DNA of 12,775 nucleotides from CAYUWG01 sp964448285 (GTDB lineage: Bacteria > Bacteroidota > Ignavibacteria > SZUA-365): assembly GCA_964448285.1 (NCBI GenBank), contig CAYUWG010000087.1, positions 1 to 12,775 of the forward strand. Direction: 5' to 3'. The position numbers were made by a program, and so were the translations under genes. Below are positions 1 to 7,690 of the stretch, piece by piece. Under the pieces are notes generated by a model. It ran no database searches. It worked only from the letters and a program-made list of their open reading frames with translations, and was not told the DNA's origin. Every line of letters begins with the position of its first letter. Within the stretch, counting starts at the first letter, position 1.

Positions 1-3000
1 CCAGGATGTTTTGCAGTGTGAGTGAGGCCGTGAAGGGATTGGGTGAGTACGTATCGCTCAACAGGTCATAGAAGATCGTGTCCGGTGCCGTGATGGAACA
101 TTGGAGTGATGGAGTAATGGATGGGAGGAAGATGGTTTCCTCACAACGCGTGAGTTCGTTGCCATCAATATCACGAACAACGACCGTCGCACTGACGTTT
201 CGCTCGTAGCGCGATGTGTTGACCAGCGCAGTCCATACGATAGTATCCGATTGACCAGAGCCGAGCACTGATAAATTGCGAGTACTCGGTTCCTGTAGCG
301 CAAGCACTCCCATTGGCATCAGTTGAATTTCCGCTTCCTTCAGGTTCAATGGCACTCCACCGGCGTTGCGAACGACAAGCTCGAGCGGGAGCGGTGTGGG
401 ATTGTAGCTGCTTCCTGATACCGTTACGTCAGGAGTTCGTAGTTCACAGATGACATTCGCGTCCGGTGGAATCAGCAGGATCGTTTTCTCGCACGTGGTC
501 CACTCTGCGTTGCCGCTTGCTCGAAATCGAATGACGATGCGCTGCGTCTCCTGCTTCGTGACTATGCCGATTGCTCGGAGCTTCCATTCAAGCACAACGT
601 TCTTTCCCGTCAGGATGAGAGGAAGTTGTTTGCTTGTCGTCTCACCCACGTCGAGTTGGATGTTCGGTGCGAGCATCAAATCGATTTGCGCTTCGACGGC
701 GCTCTGCAACGTGTCGAGGAGGTTCACCAGTGTGAGGGTTGTGGTAAACACTTCCGGCTCGAAGCGGCCAAGTTCAGTGTCATACACGAGAGATGCAGGC
801 GCATCAACGGAACAGGACAGGCCGACAAGCGATGGCACGTGGAGATCTTTCTCACAGTAGCCGGCTTCCAAGCCAAAGGTATCGATTACGGCTATGAGCA
901 GCCGTGCCGTACGTACACGAGAGAGATACGATGCCTGAACACTCCATGTGTATTGCTTGGTCTCGTTCGGTGCGAGGACTCCTATCGTTCTCGTGCTGTC
1001 ATTGGCTGGAGAAAATCGTAAACCCATGCCCTTCGGGAGACGAAGCGCGACGTGACTCAATGCTGTCGGTCTCGAACTTGTGTTAGTGATTGCCGCAGTG
1101 ACGGTGATCGGATTTTCCGTGAAACCGTTTCTGTCCTGTTGAACGGTGAGTGAATCCTGCGCGATGACAGAACACGCAATCTCTGCGAGAGGAATATCGT
1201 CGTAGGTAATCGGGAAGACCTCATAGTTCTTCGATATCGGAGGCGGGCATTGATGGCGAGCCTCAGGATTCGTCCAGATTGCGATTGCGTGCACGTCCGT
1301 TTCCGTTTTCCCGAAAAGCGATGTATCGATGCGAACGGTCCATGTGAGGTCTTCACTCATTCCCGGAGGGAGAAACGATTGCGTGAGTGAGCGAAGCGTA
1401 TCCTGATTTGGAGGATCGAGCACGACTCCGGATGGAAGCATCAACTCCACCTTCGTATCCAAGGCAGGCTTCGTCATGCTGGTGTTTCTTACGTTGACCT
1501 TCAAGGTGTGCTTTTCCGGATTAGCCAGCCGTCTGTTTCTCTCAAACCGGATATTCTCCAAACCGGAGATGGCACATTTGACGTAATCCTGATTGCAGAA
1601 GGGGAGGTGCAAGCGTGTGAGGAAACCGTCGGAATACCCACGCACGGTATCGGCTCCATGACCATTGAATGTCAATATATTTGAAAGCGTATAGCTCCCT
1701 ATGTACAGATATCCGTTATCATCCAAAGCAATCTGTCTTCTCTGTCTGCCAGAAATAGCTTCTTCCAGCTCTCTGGAACCCCAATAAGTTGAGAACAATA
1801 TTGAATCACCCGTGCTATTTATCACTGCTATATACCAAGGGCGATTGAAGGCGATCACCTTGTTCGTATCTAGTGGTTTAATCAGAGGTGCATCGACAAA
1901 ACCCCGACCGATGATGTAACGATTCCCGCATTCATCTACCGTCAATCCTTGAATCTCATCATAACCTCTTCCTCCGAAATAGGTACTATAGAGGATTCTT
2001 TGACCATCAGCAGAGACAGTTGTAATAAATCCATCGTTACCTTCATTTATAGCTCTCATAGGGTTTTTCAACGGCAGGTCCGGAGAGTTCGTCATGCCAG
2101 CAAGATGCATGTTTCCTTCCTTATCGAAAGCTATATCGTGATACGCGTATATTTCCCCTCCAGTACCGCCGACCTTAGTTGAGTACACATATTGCGTTGC
2201 ATTTTGATTTAGTTTTATTATCGTTCTGGAACTCTTTGGAAGCATTCCCTCGGTGAGAGGGTTCACTAAAGGAAAAGTTGGTGACGCTGGGTATCCAAGT
2301 ACAACGAGAGAACCAGTCGGATCTACCGTCAGAACCGGTAGAACAGTATGGTTGACATACGTTCCATAAATGAGCGTATCACCCGTTGGATTCAGTTTCA
2401 AAACGCCTGCGAGGTTTGAGGAATCATTGACAACACCTGGAGTAATATATTTTCGTGCGATGCCGCTGGTGCCGCCAGCACCAACATAGATATAACCATT
2501 CGTATCCGTTGCAAGAGCACGACCCCAAAGTGACCCTATATCTAAAGTAGTCGTGTATGTCAGGTATCCGTCCTTCGTAAAAATCGATAAGTACGATCCC
2601 TTTGCAGTGGTATCGATGGCATTATTTGACACGGGAAAATCGATAGACCCGGAAAATTTAATGATTAAAGACGAATACTTTCCGCGAGCCATCGATTCAG
2701 GGTCGGCCCCGCCTCCACCAAAATACGTGCTAAATACGAGTTCGCCCATACAATCATATTTAGCTAAAAAACAATCAGCAGATAAGAGATAATCTCTGTA
2801 TGTCGAATTCTTTATTGGGAAATCCTCAGATTCTGTTCCGCCAAATACGTAAATATTACCATTGTTATCAAGGATAAACGATTGAACTCTATCACGATCA
2901 CTACCACCGACATAAAAGCTGTATTCCGTTTTTCCGAAGATGTGCTTGCTTTCCGGTGACTGAGCGAAGCTAATGCAAGTCGTTGTGGTAAGAATAAGGA

Positions 3001-3016
3001 CAATTATGTAGGTCAT
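1..3016 (-). CDS. Large secreted SBBP beta-propeller protein with tandem Ig-like modules (partial, 3' end outside window)
   Basis: The reading frame is open from an ATG at 3016-3014 to the window edge: 1005 codons with no stop. Residues 1-18 form a signal peptide (hydrophobic MTYIIVLILTTTTCISFA, likely cleaved before QS). Residues about 30-475 carry SBBP-type beta-propeller repeats, recognisable by 'YVGGSDRDRV', 'DNNGNIYVFGGTESEDFP', 'FSTYFGG', 'TNGYIYVG' and 'LYSTYFGGRGYDEIQGLTVD'. From residue 481 there are five related modules, each opening with a conserved Cys (C481, C615, C735, C857, C973; spacing 134, 120, 122 and 116), followed by a Pro/Asn-rich stretch and an 'xLxLxN' strand, as in Ig-like surface domains. 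A GGAGA about 10 bases upstream of the ATG may be the ribosome binding site. A T9SS or other sorting tail would lie outside the window. The ligand is unknown; an extracellular or cell-surface role is inferred. The gene stands alone, separated from ispE by repeat DNA. Confidence 0.85.
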   Translation of the reverse strand, partial: MTYIIVLILTTTTCISFAQSPESKHIFGKTEYSFYVGGSDRDRVQSFILDNNGNIYVFGGTESEDFPIKNSTYRDYLLSADCFLAKYDCMGELVFSTYFGGGGADPESMARGKYSSLIIKFSGSIDFPVSNNAIDTTAKGSYLSIFTKDGYLTYTTTLDIGSLWGRALATDTNGYIYVGAGGTSGIARKYITPGVVNDSSNLAGVLKLNPTGDTLIYGTYVNHTVLPVLTVDPTGSLVVLGYPASPTFPLVNPLTEGMLPKSSRTIIKLNQNATQYVYSTKVGGTGGEIYAYHDIAFDKEGNMHLAGMTNSPDLPLKNPMRAINEGNDGFITTVSADGQRILYSTYFGGRGYDEIQGLTVDECGNRYIIGRGFVDAPLIKPLDTNKVIAFNRPWYIAVINSTGDSILFSTYWGSRELEEAISGRQRRQIALDDNGYLYIGSYTLSNILTFNGHGADTVRGYSDGFLTRLHLPFCNQDYVKCAISGLENIRFERNRRLANPEKHTLKVNVRNTSMTKPALDTKVELMLPSGVVLDPPNQDTLRSLTQSFLPPGMSEDLTWTVRIDTSLFGKTETDVHAIAIWTNPEARHQCPPPISKNYEVFPITYDDIPLAEIACSVIAQDSLTVQQDRNGFTENPITVTAAITNTSSRPTALSHVALRLPKGMGLRFSPANDSTRTIGVLAPNETKQYTWSVQASYLSRVRTARLLIAVIDTFGLEAGYCEKDLHVPSLVGLSCSVDAPASLVYDTELGRFEPEVFTTTLTLVNLLDTLQSAVEAQIDLMLAPNIQLDVGETTSKQLPLILTGKNVVLEWKLRAIGIVTKQETQRIVIRFRASGNAEWTTCEKTILLIPPDANVICELRTPDVTVSGSSYNPTPLPLELVVRNAGGVPLNLKEAEIQLMPMGVLALQEPSTRNLSVLGSGQSDTIVWTALVNTSRYERNVSATVVVRDIDGNELTRCEETIFLPSITPSLQCSITAPDTIFYDLLSDTYSPNPFTASLTLQNIL

Positions 3017-3044
3017 AGATATCGGTCTCCGTTCTGGTTTACGC

Positions 3045-3079
3045 ATCCTGAGAGTAACGCGATGTTCGGCTCTCAGAAT
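3045..3079. promoter_or_regulatory. Inverted repeat upstream of the SBBP gene (possible operator or 5' UTR hairpin)
   Basis: The arms ATCCTGAGAG (3045-3054) and CTCTCAGAAT (3070-3079) are complementary at 9 of 10 positions with one G-T wobble, separated by 15 bases. The element lies 28 bases upstream of the SBBP gene start. It could be an operator or a leader hairpin. No promoter consensus could be placed with confidence around it. Confidence 0.35.
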
Positions 3080-3244
3080 CACTGTTGCGCGAATGACAGT
3101 TCGATTCTGGGTTCGGTTACAGGGTGCCAAGTAAGGATTCATCTTTTCAGTTCGTTTGTTTTTTCGGTTTGTAACTCGCGGCAGGAGCCGCTTCGCGGAA
3201 TCAGTTGCCGTCAACATAGCCCACGGGGTAATGAGACGCAAGAG
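3080..3244. other. Intergenic DNA with two overlapping small hairpins
   Basis: No gene is supported here. The only structure seen is a pair of mutually exclusive short hairpins: GCGGC-AGGA-GCCGC at 3178-3191, and CCGC-TTC-GCGG at 3188-3198, which shares its left arm with the first. A T-rich stretch runs from about 3143 to 3170. An open frame that starts at 3062 and runs into the minisatellite is judged an artefact of the repeat. Confidence 0.4.
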
Positions 3245-3356
3245 CAGTGGGACGGTGGGACGGCGTATCGGTGGATCGATGGAACGGCGTATCGGTGGAA
3301 CGGTGGATCGGTGGAACGGTGGGTCGGTGGGACGGAGGAACGGTGGGACGGAGGCG
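3245..3356 (+). repeat. Octamer minisatellite, 14 units (consensus CGGTGGRW)
   Basis: Fourteen 8-bp units fit exactly between 3245 and 3356: mostly CGGTGGGA, CGGTGGAA, CGGTGGAT and CGGTGGGT, with CGGCGTAT occurring twice, three units apart. The array ends in register and is followed at once by CTTAGCT. A shorter array with the same unit and the same following sequence lies at 12457-12496. Units lack stop codons on the plus strand, so open frames through it (coding RWNGGSVE-like 8-residue repeats) are expected by chance. Confidence 0.9.
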
Positions 3357-3395
3357 CTTAGCTAATAGCGCCTGCTGGATGTCTGATTAGTCACG
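3357..3395 (+). repeat. Composite repeat, module B (copy 1)
   Basis: This stretch begins CTTAGCTAATAGCGCCTGC and continues with a GTCTGATTAGTC segment. It matches 12497-12540, allowing an inserted 'AGCTGAT'-like stretch in the second copy. In both places it follows the octamer array directly and precedes the GAGCG-rich module C. An inverted, degenerate copy appears around 3526-3550, across the ispE stop codon. Confidence 0.65.
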
Positions 3396-3396
3396 C

Positions 3397-3463
3397 CATC
3401 ATCAACCTGAGCGCAGTCGAATCCTGAGCGAAGACGAAGGATGAGCGCAGATGAAGGATGACG
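3397..3463 (+). repeat. Composite repeat, module C (copy 1): 17-bp tandem units
   Basis: After CATCATCAACCT come three 17-bp units beginning GAGCG at 3409, 3426 and 3443, each ending in AATCCT or AAGGAT. The unit is close to CCTGAGCGAAGTCGAAGGAT, a string I recall as a common dispersed intergenic repeat in many bacterial genomes. ATCCT (3421-3425) and AGGAT (3438-3442) can pair. The related cluster at 12546-12619 has 18-bp units. Lying downstream of ispE, it might contribute to transcript ending, but no T-tract supports that. Confidence 0.7.
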
Positions 3464-3497
3464 ACGCTGTTATTACTAAAACATTCTCACATCAGAC

Positions 3498-3539
3498 AGC
3501 TTCCAGCCACGGGCTTTGAACCATCAGCTTCCAGGCACG
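3498..3539. repeat. Short direct repeat at the ispE 3' end
   Basis: AGCTTCCAGCCACG (3498-3511) and AGCTTCCAGGCACG (3526-3539) match at 13 of 14 positions, 28 bases apart, just before the ispE stop codon at 3542-3544. The second copy runs into GCGCTATCCGCTATCAGC, which inverts the GATAGCGCC motif of module B. Confidence 0.5.
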
Positions 3540-3541
3540 CG

Positions 3542-4387
3542 CTATCCGCTATCAGCGACGAGCCAACTCACATACGTCTTCGGTAGGCGCTCCACGCAAG
3601 CTAACGCAGTCTCGCGGTTTGAGAACAATCCGAAAACACAGGAACCGCTCCCGCTCATCAGCGCGAATGCGGCGCCGTTGCTGTACAACATCTCTTTCGC
3701 TTCTCCGATGACGGGGAATGATGGAAAGATCGTCGGCTCGAAATCATTGCGGACATGATTTCTGATGAGGTCGATGCTGCCTTCAAGCCAGATTTCCTTC
3801 AACGACGGTGCGCGTTCGTTCTCTCTCTGATAAGAGGAAGGTTGAAGATTCTGGTAAGCCCATTTCGTGGAGACGTGGACATCGGGATACACGACGAGGA
3901 TGGTGTATGGCAGTTCCAGCGCGAGGTTCTCCAGTTTCTCCCCGCGTCCCGTGGCGAGAGCGGTCTTCGCACCGAGGAAGAACGGTATGTCCGATCCGAG
4001 ATGTCCGGCTATGTTGAACAGCACGTCATCGGGTGCGTGAAATTCGTAAAGGTCGTTCACGCCTTTCAGTACCGTCGCGGCGTCCGAACTCCCTCCGCCA
4101 AGTCCGGCGCCAACCGGGACGTGCTTCTCCAAATCGATATGCAGCCCTCCGTCATAACGGGTGAGCGCGAATAACTGCTTCACGGCGCGGACGCAGAGAT
4201 TGCGGTCGTCCGTTGGGATGTACGGGAGATTACACGAGAGGCTGATGCCGCGCTTGCGGGGCCTGAGCGTGATGCGGTCGTACCAGTCGATGCGATGGAA
4301 CACCGTTTCGATTTCATGATACCCGTCCGGTCGTTTGAACAGGATATGAAGTCCGAGGTTGATCTTGGCGGGCGCTTCGAGCGTCAT
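3542..4387 (-). CDS. ispE: 4-diphosphocytidyl-2-C-methyl-D-erythritol kinase (IspE)
   Basis: IspE phosphorylates CDP-methylerythritol with ATP in the cytoplasmic MEP pathway to isoprenoids. The protein is a GHMP kinase of normal length (281 residues from the ATG; numbers below count from the upstream TTG). Motif 1 is 'APAKINLGL' with the following 'RPDGYHEIETVF', typical of IspE. The ATP loop is 'PVGAGLGGGSSDAA' at 94-107. Motif 3 is 'LMSGSGSCVFG' near residue 246. Two starts are possible: TTG at 4396 (4 bases after the preceding gene) or ATG at 4387 (13 bases after). I chose the ATG because it gives the usual short lead into AKIN; neither start has a clear Shine-Dalgarno. It is the last gene of the lpxC-lpxA-dehydrogenase operon. 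Its stop codon lies within a repeat-like sequence. Confidence 0.93.
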   Translation of the reverse strand: MTLEAPAKINLGLHILFKRPDGYHEIETVFHRIDWYDRITLRPRKRGISLSCNLPYIPTDDRNLCVRAVKQLFALTRYDGGLHIDLEKHVPVGAGLGGGSSDAATVLKGVNDLYEFHAPDDVLFNIAGHLGSDIPFFLGAKTALATGRGEKLENLALELPYTILVVYPDVHVSTKWAYQNLQPSSYQRENERAPSLKEIWLEGSIDLIRNHVRNDFEPTIFPSFPVIGEAKEMLYSNGAAFALMSGSGSCVFGLFSNRETALACVERLPKTYVSWLVADSG

Positions 4388-4400
4388 GATCGTCAATGCG

Positions 4401-5384
4401 CTACGCGGGTTCGATCATCGAAACGATTCGCTCTGCGACTTCAAGCGCACGTTGTCCGGCAATCCCATCGACGATCGGCTTTTTCCCGGCATGGATGCAA
4501 TCGATGAAGAGCTGCAGTTCGTACTGAAGCGGATTGAGATCCTTCGGAACGGAAGGCTGTTCATACACGATGCTTCGATTCGATTTCCCTTGCTCGATCT
4601 GTCCGAGCATGATCGTCGGATTGACCTGTTCATCGGCGTCTTCCACAAGGCGGAAGACTTCGCACGATCCGTCAAGGAAGTCGATGGAGATGTATGCGTT
4701 GCGCTGGAAGAGGCGCATCTTGCGCATCCGTTTTTGTGAGATGCGGCTTGCGGTGATGTTCGCCACGCAGCCGTTTGCGAACCGGATGCGCGCGTTCGCG
4801 ATGTCGGCGGAATCCGTGACGACGACAACTCCGCTTGCATCGATGGAAGTCACGTCGCTGTTCACGAGCGAAAGGATGATGTCGATATCGTGAATCATCA
4901 GGTCGAGCACGACTGCGACGTCCGTTCCGCGCGGATTGAATTGAGCGAGCCGGTGCGACTCGATGAAGACGGGAGCGAGCGCGTATGAATCCAGTGCGAC
5001 GATTGCCGGATTGAATCGCTCAATGTGTCCTACCTGCACGAGGACGCTCTTCTCTGCAGCACGCGCGTTGAGCTCTCGCGCCTGCTCGACCGTTTGCGTG
5101 ATCGGTTTCTCGATGAACAGATGCTTCGATCGTGCGATTGCTTTGCATGCCACGTCGAAGTGCGTCGAAGTCGGCGTCGCGATCGAGACGGCATCGACCA
5201 TAGCGAACACTTCTTCGAGAGACGAGGCCGCATGAACGGAATACCGTGCGGCCATCTTCCGGCAGACTTCCGCATCGATGTCATAGACTGCGACAAGCGA
5301 AGCGTTCTGCGCCGTTGAAAGCATCTTCACGTGAAGCGATCCCAGATGCCCGAGACCGATGACGCCTAACCGCAATGGGTTCAT
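4401..5384 (-). CDS. Gfo/Idh/MocA family dehydrogenase, candidate UDP-GlcNAc 3-dehydrogenase (GnnA-like)
   Basis: This is a 327-residue NAD(P)-dependent sugar dehydrogenase. The Rossmann motif 'GVIGLGHLGSLH' is at 7-18, the family 'EKP' at 92-94, then 'VGHIERFNP' at 118-126, and 'DLMIHDIDI' at 161-169 with the likely catalytic His165. The GHIERFNP signature and the position directly after lpxA are features I associate with the GnnA group. With the aminotransferase GnnB, GnnA converts UDP-GlcNAc to UDP-GlcNAc3N, giving amide-linked acyl chains in lipid A. No aminotransferase is seen in the window, so the substrate is an inference; another UDP-sugar is possible. Its ATG overlaps the lpxA stop (TCAT at 5381-5384 on the plus strand), which implies translational coupling. 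Confidence 0.85.
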   Translation of the reverse strand: MNPLRLGVIGLGHLGSLHVKMLSTAQNASLVAVYDIDAEVCRKMAARYSVHAASSLEEVFAMVDAVSIATPTSTHFDVACKAIARSKHLFIEKPITQTVEQARELNARAAEKSVLVQVGHIERFNPAIVALDSYALAPVFIESHRLAQFNPRGTDVAVVLDLMIHDIDIILSLVNSDVTSIDASGVVVVTDSADIANARIRFANGCVANITASRISQKRMRKMRLFQRNAYISIDFLDGSCEVFRLVEDADEQVNPTIMLGQIEQGKSNRSIVYEQPSVPKDLNPLQYELQLFIDCIHAGKKPIVDGIAGQRALEVAERIVSMIEPA

Positions 5385-6163
5385 CGCACCGCTCGTACGA
5401 TGCCGCGCGAACTGTTCTCGATGAACGAAAGAATCGTTTCAACCTCCGGCGTGATTTCGGGTGATTTGCGCAGGTGCAGGAGGGCTTGCGAGACGTTCAT
5501 ACCGGAGTAATAGATCGTGTCGTATGCCTGATCGATTCGCGCAATGGCGTTGGCGGAAAAACCCCTGCGCTTCAAACCGACCCTGTTCAAACCGATGAAC
5601 TTTACCGGTTCTTCGCCCACGAGTGCATAAGGCGGGATGTCCTTCACGATGCGCGATTGCGACCCGATCATCACGTGCGCGCCGATGTGGCTGAACTGAT
5701 GCACGCCTACCAGGCCGCCGAGGATCGCGTAATCGCCGATGACCGTGTGGCCGCCGAGCTGCACGCTATTCGCGAGAATGATGTTGTCCCCGAGCACGCA
5801 GTCATGCGCGACGTGCGAGTACGCCATGAGAAGGCAATTGCTTCCGACGGTCACTTTGCGCGTCGCCGTCGTTCCGCGATTGATCGTGACGAACTCGCGG
5901 ATCTCGGTGTTATCGCCGATGAACGTTTCCGTCGGTTCGCCTGCGTACTTCAAGTCCTGCGGCGGCGTGGCGACGACGCTGCCGTGATGAACGCGGACGT
6001 TCTTTCCGATACGCGCGCCGTCGTCGATCAGACAGTGCGAGCCGATGCTCGTTCCTTCATCGATGCGCACGTCGGCGTGAATGATTGCATAAGGACCGAC
6101 GGTGACGGAGTCAGCCAGTCGTGCATGCGCATCGACAATGGCTGTTGGATGAATCTGAGGCAT
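5381..6163 (-). CDS. lpxA: UDP-N-acetylglucosamine acyltransferase (LpxA)
   Basis: LpxA transfers a 3-hydroxyacyl chain from ACP to the 3-position of UDP-GlcNAc, the first step of lipid A synthesis, in the cytoplasm. The 260-residue protein is of normal length. It begins 'PQIHPTAIVDAHARLADSV' and has left-handed beta-helix hexapeptide repeats to about residue 185, followed by a helical C-terminal domain. 'AYSHVAHDC' carries H117 and H120, the latter matching the E. coli catalytic His125; 'VHQFSHIGAHVMIG' matches the E. coli segment around His160. Aligning that segment puts Ser168 where E. coli has Gly173, the acyl-chain ruler, so chain length may differ from C14. The gene follows lpxC/fabZ after 35 bases and overlaps the next gene by 4 bases. 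Confidence 0.96.
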   Translation of the reverse strand: MPQIHPTAIVDAHARLADSVTVGPYAIIHADVRIDEGTSIGSHCLIDDGARIGKNVRVHHGSVVATPPQDLKYAGEPTETFIGDNTEIREFVTINRGTTATRKVTVGSNCLLMAYSHVAHDCVLGDNIILANSVQLGGHTVIGDYAILGGLVGVHQFSHIGAHVMIGSQSRIVKDIPPYALVGEEPVKFIGLNRVGLKRRGFSANAIARIDQAYDTIYYSGMNVSQALLHLRKSPEITPEVETILSFIENSSRGIVRAVR

Positions 6164-6198
6164 AAGGTTGATACGTTGTTTCCCGTGTTGTCTTGTGG

Positions 6199-7623
6199 TT
6201 AAGAATTTTCGCCGTCGTTCTTCGCGCTTTCGAGCCTGTCAACGATTGCGGCCATCATGTCGGCCTGCGCAACGAGCTGTCCATCGACGAAGGCTTTCCC
6301 GCTGAGCGAAATGATGTTGCGGCGCTTCCCCGTCATCTCGACTTCGAGAATGAGTTGGTCGCCGGGCACGACGGGTTTTCGGAATCGAGCGTTATCGATC
6401 GAGGTGAAATAGGCGAGGACTTCCTTCATGTTCTCGACGCTGTTGATCATGAGGATGCCGCCGCATTGCGCCATCGCTTCGATGATGAGCACGCCGGGCA
6501 TGACGGGCCGGCCGGGGAAATGTCCCTGAAAGAACTGTTCGTTCACGCTGACGTTCTTGATGCCGACGATCTTCTTATCGAGTTCGAGTTGGATGATGCG
6601 ATCGACGAGAAGGAAGGGATAGCGGTGGGGAAGGATTTCCTTGATTGCGTTGATGTCGAAAACGATGCCGGAAGATTTTTCGTGCTGGTACTTTTTGACG
6701 AGCCGCTTTTCGAGATAGAGCTTGCGGATCATCTTCGCGAACTCGACGTTGCTCGCGTGTCCCGGACGGGCGGCAAGGATTTGCGCTTTGAGCGGAACGC
6801 CGACGAGCGTCAGGTCGCCGAGGAGGTCGAGCAGTTTATGGCGCGCGGGTTCGTTGCGGTAGCGCAGCGTGATCTCGTTGAGGTAACCGTGGTCGTTCAG
6901 GCGCACGGATTCATCGAGGCCGAGCTTCGTTTCGAGGCTGCGCAGCTCCGGTTCGCTGATGTCGCGATCGACGATGACGACCGCGTTGTCGAGCGTTCCG
7001 CCTTTGATGAGGCCCGCGTCATAGAGTTGCTCCACTTCCGTGAGAAAGCAGAACGTGCGACTCGATGCGAACTCCGGAATGAACTCATCGATGTTGAACA
7101 TTCCCGTGTGCTGGCTGCCGAGCGCGGGATTCTTGTAGTCCACCATGACGGTGATGCGAAAGTCGTCGAGCGGCAGCGCGACGATATCGACTTCCTTCTC
7201 CGGGTTCTGGTACTGGATCGTGCGGTCGATGATGAGGTAGTCTTTCAGCGCTTCCTGCTTCATGACGCCTGCGTTCTGAAGCGCTTCGATGAACGGCATT
7301 GCGCTTCCGTCGCCGACGGGCGGTTCCACGCCGTCAAGCTCCATGATGAGGTTGTCGATCTGCAGGCCGGCGACCGCCGCAAGAACGTGCTCAACCGTAT
7401 AGACTTTGATGTCGCCATGGCCGAGCGTCGTGCCGCGCGAGACGTCCACGACATAATCCACAAGCGCAGGGATTTCGGGATTGCCGCCAAGGTCGGTGCG
7501 GACGAAGCGCAGACCGTAGTTCTCAGGCGCGGGCTTGAACGTGATGGTGCACGTCGTTCCCGTATGAAGGCCGGTGCCGGAAAACGAGGCGGGTTCTTTG
7601 ATTGTTTGTTGATGGACGAGCAT
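6199..7623 (-). CDS. lpxC/fabZ: Bifunctional LpxC deacetylase / FabZ dehydratase fusion
   Basis: This is a 474-residue fusion of two enzymes. Residues 1 to about 305 are LpxC, the zinc enzyme that deacetylates UDP-3-O-acyl-GlcNAc and commits it to lipid A. The zinc ligands are H79 ('VEHVLAA') and H262/D266 ('RHKLLDLLGD'), with catalytic His289 in 'RPGHASN'. Residues about 320-474 are FabZ, the 3-hydroxyacyl-ACP dehydratase, with 'DINAIKEILPHRYPFLLVDR', His368 in 'GHFPGRPVMPGV' and Glu382 in 'IIEAMAQ'. The fusion is characteristic of Bacteroidota and Chlorobi. The gene heads a minus-strand operon with lpxA, a dehydrogenase and ispE. No Shine-Dalgarno is visible before the ATG. A TAGCTTTG promoter box lies about 37 bases upstream. 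A long open frame on the opposite strand is a shadow. Confidence 0.97.
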   Translation of the reverse strand: MLVHQQTIKEPASFSGTGLHTGTTCTITFKPAPENYGLRFVRTDLGGNPEIPALVDYVVDVSRGTTLGHGDIKVYTVEHVLAAVAGLQIDNLIMELDGVEPPVGDGSAMPFIEALQNAGVMKQEALKDYLIIDRTIQYQNPEKEVDIVALPLDDFRITVMVDYKNPALGSQHTGMFNIDEFIPEFASSRTFCFLTEVEQLYDAGLIKGGTLDNAVVIVDRDISEPELRSLETKLGLDESVRLNDHGYLNEITLRYRNEPARHKLLDLLGDLTLVGVPLKAQILAARPGHASNVEFAKMIRKLYLEKRLVKKYQHEKSSGIVFDINAIKEILPHRYPFLLVDRIIQLELDKKIVGIKNVSVNEQFFQGHFPGRPVMPGVLIIEAMAQCGGILMINSVENMKEVLAYFTSIDNARFRKPVVPGDQLILEVEMTGKRRNIISLSGKAFVDGQLVAQADMMAAIVDRLESAKNDGENS

Positions 7624-7659
7624 AGGTCAGGGAGCTTTCGAAGCGAGAAACAAGGCTCA

Positions 7660-7690
7660 CAAAGCTACCCATGCACGCAGGAAAAACCAA
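7660..7690 (-). promoter_or_regulatory. Candidate Bacteroidota-type promoter for the lpxC operon
   Basis: On the minus strand TAGCTTTG (7667-7660) fits the -7 consensus TAnnTTTG, and TTGG (7690-7687) lies 19 bases upstream where a -33 TTTG/TTG box is expected. The -7 box ends 36 bases before the lpxC ATG, leaving a leader of about 30 bases. This is a consensus match only. Confidence 0.45.

Noticed and set aside
450..1086. Overlapping plus-strand open frames of 60-136 codons
   Set aside because: They are antisense to a continuous 1005-codon minus-strand frame with repeated domains and show no domain of their own.
3062..3365. Small proteins with RWNGGSVE-like repeats on the plus strand
   Set aside because: The octamer unit has no plus-strand stop and three units make 8 codons, so repeat peptides appear in every plus frame. 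There is no ribosome binding site and no sign of selection for coding.
5474..6202. 242-codon open frame on the plus strand opposite lpxA
   Set aside because: It is antisense to a complete LpxA and has low-complexity composition (runs of D, V, A and R) and no domain.
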